Assembly: GCA_030594675.1 (NCBI GenBank)
Contig: JAUVES010000012.1
Location: 1 to 11,730 of the forward strand
Direction of reading: 5' to 3'
Origin: Candidatus Nanohaloarchaea archaeon
GTDB taxonomy: Archaea; EX4484-52; GLR71
Length of the DNA: 11,730 bases
In this document: positions 6,674 to 11,730 of the stretch, in pieces
How the letters are laid out: each line of letters begins with the position of its first letter
Position numbering within the stretch: position 1 is the stretch's first letter
Made by a program: the position numbers and the translations under genes
Notes under the pieces: generated by a model
What the model saw: only the letters and a program-made list of their open reading frames with translations
Told to the model about the DNA's origin: nothing
Database searches by the model: none

Positions 6674-7345
6674 ATGGATAAGCGTAAAATTGAGATTTTA
6701 AAACTGATAGATAAAGCAAATAATTCGAATATTATGGAGGATTATGAGAGTTTAAAGAGACAAGGTTTTGAGAGTGGATTATTGAAGGCGATGGTTAATG
6801 AGGGAGTGATAGGTGATAGTTATCATTTTTATTTAAAAGAGAAAGGCGAAAATGTGTTAAGAGATTACCTTCTTATTGAGGCACTTAATACGAAAAAGAG
6901 AACAAAAATTAAGATTATTTTTGATAGCAATATATATGATGAAATCGCTACAGGAAACTTGAACATAAATACAATTGATGAAGAAAAATTTGAGTTTCAC
7001 ATAACTCATGTTCAATTAGATGAGATAAATAACTGTTCAGAGAATGATAAAAGAGCCAAGCTATCGTTAGTATCAGCAGAATTAAGACCAAAACTAATCT
7101 CTACAGAATCTTTAGTTTTTGATGTGTCAAGAATTGAAATGGCAAAATTGGGTGATGGCAAAATGCTGAATAATTTGAAAAAGGGAAATAAAAGACATAC
7201 TAAAGATGCATTAATTGGCGAGACCGCAATTAAGAATGATCTTCTTCTTGTTACTAATGACAGAATGATGAAAAAAAGAGTGAATGAAAATGGCGGAAAA
7301 GCCATAGACTTAGAAGAATTTAAAGAGATGTTGAAGAATGATTAA
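6674..7345 (+). CDS. Winged-helix plus PIN-domain nuclease
   Basis: A 223-residue protein. The first 75 residues look like a winged helix: KIEILKLIDK, a helix rich in charged residues, then SYHFYLKEKGENVL, which resembles the wing and last helix of MarR/PadR-like proteins. Residues about 79-220 form a PIN domain with its four acidic residues: D84 in IIFDSNIYDE, E117 in THVQLDEI, D178 in HTKDALIGE, and D196 in LLVTNDRMM. PIN proteins are metal-dependent RNases; VapC toxins cut tRNA or rRNA. Here a DNA-binding-like domain precedes it, unlike compact VapC of about 130 residues. It starts directly after the preceding stop and has a strong GGAGGAG ribosome binding site at 6661-6667. Its likely restraint, if toxic, is the RHH protein or the AlbA_2 protein in the same operon. 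Confidence 0.85.
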   Translation: MDKRKIEILKLIDKANNSNIMEDYESLKRQGFESGLLKAMVNEGVIGDSYHFYLKEKGENVLRDYLLIEALNTKKRTKIKIIFDSNIYDEIATGNLNINTIDEEKFEFHITHVQLDEINNCSENDKRAKLSLVSAELRPKLISTESLVFDVSRIEMAKLGDGKMLNNLKKGNKRHTKDALIGETAIKNDLLLVTNDRMMKKRVNENGGKAIDLEEFKEMLKND

Positions 7346-7363
7346 AGAAAGTGAGTTGCCTGA
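7338..7363 (+). repeat. Direct repeat, left copy (hsdS-start duplicate)
   Basis: These 26 bases match 8459-8484, the first codons of hsdS, at 25 positions (one G/A difference at the 14th base). The copy begins at an ATG overlapping the last 8 bp of the PIN gene. Similarity stops sharply after 26 bases. The two copies are 1,121 bp apart and bracket the second DUF3800 gene. Confidence 0.8.
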
Positions 7364-7448
7364 TATAATTGTGAAAGCTTTAGAAGAGTGCGAATTATTC
7401 AATAGCAAAACTAAAAAGAGGTTGCATCAGCATCAAGCAATATTTTGA
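7338..7448 (+). CDS. 36-residue ORF, probable hsdS 5' remnant
   Basis: The product begins MIKESELPDIIVKA, and HsdS begins MIKENELPEGW; the ELPEGW motif is typical of HsdS starts. Only the first eight residues agree and the rest is unlike HsdS or anything I recognise. It overlaps the PIN gene by 8 bp, and its TGA (7446-7448) overlaps the GAGGAG ribosome binding site of the following gene, so its translation could feed ribosomes to that gene. The simplest view is a non-functional leftover made when the DUF3800 gene was inserted. It may still act as a short leader peptide that couples the two genes. Confidence 0.4.
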   Translation: MIKESELPDIIVKALEECELFNSKTKKRLHQHQAIF

Positions 7449-7458
7449 GGAGATAAAA

Positions 7459-8457
7459 ATGACGGATTTGAATATCTATTGTGACGAAGTAATAAGGCCA
7501 AATTCAAATGAAGTTATACTTTTAGGGGCATTATTTATCAAAGAAATAGATATGATTAAAGCAGTTAATGATTTAGAAAATAAGAGATGCCTTAACACTT
7601 CAAACCACAAATGGAGTTATACTTATGATACTTGTCCCAACAAGAAATTATGTAAAAAAGCATGGCATGATAAAAATAATACAAAAATACATTTTAGTGA
7701 GATTGATAGACATAGAGAGAGAAAAATAATATCTCAGAAATGGCTGACTTCATTAAAAGTCATTCTAAAGGAAAATATTAAATTCAGCATCTTGGCAATT
7801 GATCTAAATAAGTTAGATTGTGCGCATTTTGGATGTAATAAAACGGATTTGAATATTTACAACCGATTCTTTAGAACATTGGTGAAGGGAGGAGTAAATT
7901 ACTTATATAGTAAAGAAAAAGTAAAAATAAAAAATATATATCATGACGAGGGGAGCCAAAAAAAACATAGATATTTTCCAGAATTGAATATGAAAAAATT
8001 GGAACTTGAAACATTCAACGACATAAATATAGAGAATAAAAAAATCGTTTTTCTAAATGATGACCATAGAATCTATCTTGAAAATAATGAAATGGAATCA
8101 GTTAAACATTCTCAGTTTATACAACTGATTGATATTATTCTAGGTAGTTTCTCGCAACTTCGATTTAATTTATCTAGTAAAGAAGATAAAAAAGAGGTTG
8201 CTGAAGTCATGAGAGATGTCTTTGAAAGTATTTTCGATAGAAAATGGGAGTATAGCCACTCCATAAGTTTTTTTCCAAAATACAGCCTTGATGAACTGGC
8301 GAATATGAAACAATATTCTTTAAACGACTTCAACGAAAAAAACATTGAGGATAAAATCGCTATTGCTCTAAAACATCCAGAGAATTTTTACAACAAGAAT
8401 AATCTGGCAATGCCGAAATATGTGAAAAATCAAAACAAGTTAACTGCGTGGGTTTAA
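7459..8457 (+). CDS. DUF3800-like protein (second, divergent copy)
   Basis: A 332-residue protein that I assign to the DUF3800 group from its pattern of acidic motifs rather than overall similarity: NIYCDE at residues 5-10 (D9, E10), IHFSEI with E81, IYHDEG with D163, and QFIQLIDIILGSF with D225, which parallels LQVTDFVIGA of the first copy. The last 100 residues (FESIFDRKWEYSHSISFF onwards) form an extra C-terminal region. C59 and C65 in CPNKKLC might help bind metal. The role is unknown; an RNase H-like nuclease is the family-level inference. It has a good GAGGAG site at 7447-7452, and its stop lies 1 nt before hsdS. Direct repeats bracket it, and its AT-rich, lysine/asparagine-rich character suggests it joined the operon later. 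Confidence 0.72.
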   Translation: MTDLNIYCDEVIRPNSNEVILLGALFIKEIDMIKAVNDLENKRCLNTSNHKWSYTYDTCPNKKLCKKAWHDKNNTKIHFSEIDRHRERKIISQKWLTSLKVILKENIKFSILAIDLNKLDCAHFGCNKTDLNIYNRFFRTLVKGGVNYLYSKEKVKIKNIYHDEGSQKKHRYFPELNMKKLELETFNDINIENKKIVFLNDDHRIYLENNEMESVKHSQFIQLIDIILGSFSQLRFNLSSKEDKKEVAEVMRDVFESIFDRKWEYSHSISFFPKYSLDELANMKQYSLNDFNEKNIEDKIAIALKHPENFYNKNNLAMPKYVKNQNKLTAWV

Positions 8458-8458
8458 G

Positions 8459-8484
8459 ATGATTAAAGAAAATGAGTTGCCTGA
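8459..8484 (+). repeat. Direct repeat, right copy (start of hsdS)
   Basis: The first 26 bases of hsdS, matching 7338-7363 at 25 of 26 positions. Because this copy leads into an intact HsdS (ELPEGW), it is the functional one. Recombination between the copies would delete 1,121 bp and join PIN directly to hsdS. Confidence 0.8.
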
Positions 8485-9673
8485 AGGTTGGACATATGCC
8501 CCCGTTTCAAAGGTCACTATTGTCAATCCAAAAAAATATGAAATCAGAGACCTTCCGGATAACGAGCAGATAACATTTCTTGGGATGGCTGATGTTACTG
8601 AAAGCGGCAAAATTCGTTCGCAACAAGTTAAATCGTTAGGAGAAGTTAAAAAAGGTTTCACCTACTTTCGTAAAAATGATGTGCTTTTCGCAAAAATAAC
8701 CCCATGTATGGAGAATGGTAAAGGCGCCATAGCAAGAATAAAGACATCTATCGGTTTTGGTTCTACAGAATTCCATATTTTAAGACCAAATGAAAACATA
8801 CTTCCTGAGTGGATTTACTTTTATCTTTCATTAAAATCGATAAGAAAAAATGCGGAGCAAAATATGAGTGGGAGTGCTGGACAAAAAAGAGTTCCTACGT
8901 CTTTTTTTGATAAAATCAAAATTTTAGTTCCACCACTTCCAATCCAGAAGAAAATCGTTGCTGTTCTTGAAAAGGCTGAAAAGCTCACGGAATGGAGAAA
9001 GGAAGCTGATGCGCTGACGGATGAGTTTTTGAAAAGCGTTTTTCTGGAGATGTTTTGGGACCCTGTTAAGAATCCTAATGAATGGTCTAAAGAAGTATTA
9101 AACACAAATGTTGAAAAAATTTGTGTTAGCTATGTTGGTCCTTGTAATAAATATTATACTTCTAAAGAAAATGGCGTCCCTATGATAAGAACTGGAAATA
9201 TTAAAGAGAATTATTTAAATTTGGATAAGTTAAAATATGTTACTAAAGTATTTCATGAAAAGCAAAAAAAATCTCAGCTTAAGGAAGGAGATTTATTAAT
9301 TGCAAGACATGGAACAAACGGTCAAGCTTCATTAGTTACTAAAGAATTGGGAGTTGCTAATTCTTTAAATGTAGTCATTGTAAGACCAAATAAAGAAAAG
9401 TATAATTCTATATTTTTTACTCATTGTTTTAATACTAATTCGAATTTGTCTAGTTTAGGGAACAAATTAGGTGGTAGCACTCAGAATGTAATCAATACAA
9501 GAGCAATTCAAAGCCACGAATTAATAAGACCGCCAATTGAACTCCAGCAAAAGTTTGCTTCTATTGTTGAAAAGGTTGAGGATATGCGCTATGCGCAAAA
9601 ACAGTCAAAGGCGCAGATTGATGATTTATTCAATGCGCTTATGCAAAAAGCATTCAAAGGAGAGTTGACGTAA
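8459..9673 (+). CDS. hsdS: Type I restriction-modification specificity subunit
   Basis: A 404-residue HsdS with the standard two-half design. TRD1 spans about 11-157, the central conserved helix about 158-205 (PPLPIQKKIVAVLEKAEKL), TRD2 about 206-357, and the C-terminal conserved helix about 358-404 (PPIELQQKFASIVEKVEDM and the AFKGELT end). Each TRD reads one half of a bipartite DNA site, and the helices set the spacing and hold two HsdM subunits. Both helices are preceded by the PP-(L/I)-(P/E)-(I/L)-Q motif that ends each TRD. It starts 1 nt after the preceding stop with no clear ribosome binding site, so translational coupling is likely. TRD2 (about 9110-9520) is visibly more AT-rich than the central helix, as expected of exchangeable TRDs. 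The target sequence cannot be read from the protein by eye. Confidence 0.94.
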   Translation: MIKENELPEGWTYAPVSKVTIVNPKKYEIRDLPDNEQITFLGMADVTESGKIRSQQVKSLGEVKKGFTYFRKNDVLFAKITPCMENGKGAIARIKTSIGFGSTEFHILRPNENILPEWIYFYLSLKSIRKNAEQNMSGSAGQKRVPTSFFDKIKILVPPLPIQKKIVAVLEKAEKLTEWRKEADALTDEFLKSVFLEMFWDPVKNPNEWSKEVLNTNVEKICVSYVGPCNKYYTSKENGVPMIRTGNIKENYLNLDKLKYVTKVFHEKQKKSQLKEGDLLIARHGTNGQASLVTKELGVANSLNVVIVRPNKEKYNSIFFTHCFNTNSNLSSLGNKLGGSTQNVINTRAIQSHELIRPPIELQQKFASIVEKVEDMRYAQKQSKAQIDDLFNALMQKAFKGELT

Positions 9674-9979
9674 ATGAATGAAATGATTATAAGCCTGATA
9701 ATTGTTCAAGCAATTCTTGTGGCTGTTGGATATGCTGCCTTGGCAAATGAGATTAGAGATACCCGAAGAAGAATTGAAGTTTTGGCAGCCCTTGTTTTTG
9801 TTATGCCTCTATTAATCTATGCTTTAAAAATTATCTCAAATTTGCCAATATCTGATGAGAACGTATTGGTTTTTTTTGAGTTTTACGTTTACAGTGTTAT
9901 AGGAAATTCAATCTCCGGAGCAATAGTACGGATGGTTGAAAGTATTTTATTAGATAGAAAGGGTGTGTTAATATGTTAG
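9674..9979 (+). CDS. Small three-helix membrane protein between hsdS and hsdM
   Basis: A 101-residue protein that I do not recognise. Three hydrophobic segments are evident: about 4-24 (IISLIIVQAILVAVGYAALA), 36-56 (VLAALVFVMPLLIYALKII) and 64-84 (NVLVFFEFYVYSVIGNSI). A charged loop, EIRDTRRRIE, lies between the first two and would tend to face the cytoplasm, placing the N-terminus outside. There is no cleavable signal peptide. The ATG follows the hsdS stop directly (TAAATG) with an AAAGGAGA site at 9656-9663, and its TAG overlaps the hsdM start by 7 bp. A membrane protein locked between S and M is unusual for a type I system; it could be an effector that acts on the membrane, an anchor, or a passenger. 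The function is unknown. Confidence 0.75.
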   Translation: MNEMIISLIIVQAILVAVGYAALANEIRDTRRRIEVLAALVFVMPLLIYALKIISNLPISDENVLVFFEFYVYSVIGNSISGAIVRMVESILLDRKGVLIC

Positions 9980-11460
9980 ATACGGAACTAAAATCAAAGA
10001 TAAACCAATTATGGGATAAATTCTGGAGCGGGGGGATTTCGAATCCGCTCCAGGCGATTGAGCAGATGTCTTATCTGCTTTTTATGAAGCGCCTCCAAAA
10101 CGAAGACATTGCGCGAGAACAAAATGCAGAACTAAAAGAAGAAAAATACACATCACTCTTCAAAGGCAACGAAGACTGCAAATGGTCAGAATGGACAAAT
10201 CTCCCTGCAGATACAATTCTTGCGCATGTTAGAGATAAAGTATTCCCGTTCTTAAGAAACCTCGGCAGTGAAAATTCTCTTTATTCCAAATACATGAAAG
10301 ATGCAGTATTCTCAATACCAACCCCCTCCCTTCTCATTGAAGCAGTAAAAATCATAAACAGCATGCACATAAAAGAGCAGAACAGGGATACAAAAGGCGA
10401 TATCTACGAATATCTCCTATCAGAACTAAAAACCGCAGGGAAAAACGGCCAGTTCAGGACACCGCGCCACATTATCAAGATGATGGTAGAACTAGCAAAC
10501 CCAAAAATAGGCGACTACATCTGCGACCCCGCCTGCGGAACCGCAGGATTCCTCATATCATCTTATGAATATATTTTGAAGAAAAATACCTCTAAAGATT
10601 TCATTAAAATGGATGAGCATGGGAATGAATACAATTTCAAGGGAGACAAATTAAACGAAGACCAGTGGAAAACATTAAAAGAAAGCACATTGACTGGATT
10701 TGATTTTGAACAGACCATGGTTAGAATATCTTTAATGAACTTAATGATGCATGGCATCAATAATCCAAACATTAAGCAGTTAAATACGCTTTCAACCAGA
10801 TATGATGAAGAAAACCACTATGATATTGTGTTAGCCAACCCGCCATTTAAAGGAAGCATTGATGAATCTGAACTTAGCGGAGATTTTACTATAAGGACCA
10901 AGAAAACAGAGATACTCTTTCTTGAATTAATGTACAACATATTGTCAAGCGGGGGAAAATGCGCAGTAATTGTGCCTGACGGTGTATTATTTGGGAATTC
11001 AAATGCTCATAAAAAAATCAGGAAAAAACTGCTTGAAGAGTGCCGGCTGGATGCAGTTATCTCAATGCCGTCAGGAGTATTTAAGCCGTATGCAGGAGTT
11101 TCTACAGGGATAGTTGTTTTTACAAAAGGAGAACCTACTGAAAAGGTCTGGTTTTATGATATGACCTCTGACGGCTACAGTTTAGATGATAAAAGGACTT
11201 TCATAGACGGAAAAGGAAACATACCGGATATAATTGAAAAATTCAGGAAGAGAGACAAGGAAAAATTCGAAGACAGAAAAGCAAAATGTTTCTTTGTGCC
11301 ATTTGATGAAATTAAAGAAAATGAATATGATCTGAGCATTTCAAAATATAAAGAAATTGAATATGAAGAAGTTCAATACGAAAAGCCACAAGTAATTAAA
11401 AAGAAAATACTTGAATTAGAAAACAAAATCAGCAAAACTCTGGAAGAATTGGAGATATAA
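9973..11460 (+). CDS. hsdM: Type I restriction-modification N6-adenine methylase subunit
   Basis: A 495-residue HsdM. A helical N-terminal domain (FWSGGISNPLQAIEQMSYLL at about 18-37) is followed by the catalytic Rossmann-like domain: AdoMet-binding motif I, DPACGTAGFL, at 185-194, and catalytic motif IV, NPPF, at 289-292, both intact. GGKCAVIVPDGVLFG is also typical of the family. The last 30 residues form a charged helix suited to holding HsdS. With HsdS it methylates adenine in both half-sites; with HsdR added it restricts. A GGTG ribosome binding site (9962-9965) lies within the membrane-protein gene, which overlaps the start by 7 bp. Codon choice shifts within the gene: about 10160-10560 favours C-ending codons, and the part after 10561 favours A/T-ending ones, which hints at recombination between alleles. 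The order S then M, after R, is unusual. Confidence 0.95.
   Translation: MLDTELKSKINQLWDKFWSGGISNPLQAIEQMSYLLFMKRLQNEDIAREQNAELKEEKYTSLFKGNEDCKWSEWTNLPADTILAHVRDKVFPFLRNLGSENSLYSKYMKDAVFSIPTPSLLIEAVKIINSMHIKEQNRDTKGDIYEYLLSELKTAGKNGQFRTPRHIIKMMVELANPKIGDYICDPACGTAGFLISSYEYILKKNTSKDFIKMDEHGNEYNFKGDKLNEDQWKTLKESTLTGFDFEQTMVRISLMNLMMHGINNPNIKQLNTLSTRYDEENHYDIVLANPPFKGSIDESELSGDFTIRTKKTEILFLELMYNILSSGGKCAVIVPDGVLFGNSNAHKKIRKKLLEECRLDAVISMPSGVFKPYAGVSTGIVVFTKGEPTEKVWFYDMTSDGYSLDDKRTFIDGKGNIPDIIEKFRKRDKEKFEDRKAKCFFVPFDEIKENEYDLSISKYKEIEYEEVQYEKPQVIKKKILELENKISKTLEELEI
10023..10053. repeat. Strong potential hairpin at the 5' end of hsdM
   Basis: CTGGAGC (10023-10029) pairs with GCTCCAG (10047-10053), and GGATT (10034-10038) pairs with AATCC (10042-10046), giving 12 bp with a 4-nt G-bulge and a 3-nt loop. 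It lies about 50 nt inside hsdM. The encoded residues (FWSGGISNPLQ) are conserved in HsdM, so part or all of the symmetry may be coding. Confidence 0.6.
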
Positions 11461-11499
11461 TCTTAGACTTCAATTATCTCTATTACACTTCAAAATCAA

Positions 11500-11573
11500 T
11501 GGGCCGGGAGAGATTCGAACTCTCGATCTACGCCACGTCAAGGCGTTGTCATAACCAACTAGACCACCGGCCC
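11500..11573 (-). tRNA. tRNA-Val (anticodon GAC)
   Basis: On the minus strand the cloverleaf is complete: acceptor GGGCCGG with CCGGCCC plus discriminator A, a D-arm with GTTGGTTA, anticodon stem ACGCC/GGCGT around the 7-nt loop TTGACGT (anticodon GAC at 11539-11537), and T-arm GAGAG-TTCGAAT-CTCTC. CCA is not encoded after the discriminator. It reads GUC and GUU valine codons. It faces hsdM, with 39 bp between the hsdM stop and the tRNA 3' end, and marks the right edge of the defence locus. Confidence 0.95.
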
Positions 11574-11574
11574 C

Positions 11575-11592
11575 CGTATGGGCTCGCATACG
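11575..11592. repeat. Inverted repeat in the tRNA-Val leader
   Basis: CGTATG and CATACG form a perfect 6-bp stem around GGCTCG, beginning 2 nt upstream of the tRNA-Val 5' end. It could fold in the pre-tRNA leader next to the RNase P cut site. Confidence 0.5.
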
Positions 11593-11605
11593 CATCACGA
11601 CTAAC

Positions 11606-11615
11606 TATTATATCT
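11606..11615 (-). promoter_or_regulatory. Probable TATA box of tRNA-Val
   Basis: The minus strand reads AGATATAATA, centred about 37 nt upstream of the mature 5' end, giving a start near 11584 and a short leader. This is the usual layout of archaeal tRNA genes. Confidence 0.45.
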
Positions 11616-11626
11616 AACGTAAATTA

Positions 11627-11633
11627 TTTAAAA
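11627..11633 (+). promoter_or_regulatory. Probable TATA box of tRNA-Glu
   Basis: TTTAAAA is centred 34 nt upstream of the tRNA-Glu 5' end, consistent with a short leader. Little else is visible in the 90-bp gap between the two divergent tRNAs. Confidence 0.45.
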
Positions 11634-11663
11634 GATACATGTACATTAACTGATGTTGTATGT

Positions 11664-11730
11664 GCTCCTGTAGTGTAGTCCGGCAATCATTCAGGCCTCT
11701 CACGCCTGTGACCTGGGTTCAAAAGTGCGA
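11664..11730 (+). tRNA. tRNA-Glu (anticodon CTC), interrupted or truncated in the T-arm
   Basis: The 5' acceptor strand GCTCCTG, an archaeal-type D-arm (GTGTAGTCCGGCAATCAT), anticodon stem CAGGC/GCCTG around CTCTCAC (anticodon CTC at 11699-11701), and the 5' half of the T-arm, CTGGG-TTCAAA, are clear. The expected 3' half, CCCAG then CAGGAGC, does not follow: the last bases are AGTGCGA. Either a non-canonical archaeal intron begins in the T-loop near tRNA position 59, or the gene is broken here. The rest lies beyond the window. It would read GAG glutamate codons. Confidence 0.72.

Overview
The window looks archaeal. First genes of transcription units carry TATA boxes centred about 26 nt before the start codon and no Shine-Dalgarno, as in leaderless archaeal transcripts. 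Internal operon genes carry GGAG/GAGG-type ribosome binding sites. The tRNAs have archaeal character and no encoded CCA is seen on tRNA-Val. The DNA is AT-rich. I cannot place it in a lineage; an uncultivated archaeon is plausible.

Layout. Left edge: a partial DEDDh (DnaQ/epsilon-like) exonuclease on the minus strand (539 to beyond position 1) and a decayed DinD-like fragment, also minus (about 952-596). Then, on the plus strand, a small cysteine-containing protein (1002-1283). From 1320 to 11460 everything is on the plus strand and forms an expanded type I restriction-modification locus: hsdR (1320-4064), a DUF3800 protein (4075-4737), an intergenic region with two TATA boxes and a TTGA/TCAA inverted-repeat operator (4738-4904), a ribbon-helix-helix regulator (4905-5279), an AlbA_2/Schlafen-like plus GHKL-type ATPase plus winged-helix protein (5276-6673), a winged-helix plus PIN nuclease (6674-7345), a tiny ORF whose first 26 bases copy the start of hsdS (7338-7448), a second, divergent DUF3800-like protein (7459-8457), hsdS (8459-9673), a three-helix membrane protein (9674-9979) and hsdM (9973-11460). 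Right edge: tRNA-Val(GAC) on the minus strand and a divergent tRNA-Glu(CTC) on the plus strand whose T-arm stops matching tRNA just before the window ends.

How it may work. HsdR, HsdS and HsdM should form a complete type I enzyme that methylates and restricts at the bipartite site read by the two HsdS target-recognition domains. Six further genes are woven into the operon with 4-8 bp overlaps or zero to about 10 nt gaps, so they are probably expressed with it. Several look like nucleases or regulators (PIN, two DUF3800, AlbA_2, RHH). This recalls loci where an RNA-cutting second line of defence, such as the PrrC anticodon nuclease, is linked to a type I enzyme, but the present gene set is different. 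A near-exact direct repeat flanking the second DUF3800 gene suggests that gene was inserted between PIN and hsdS, duplicating the hsdS start.
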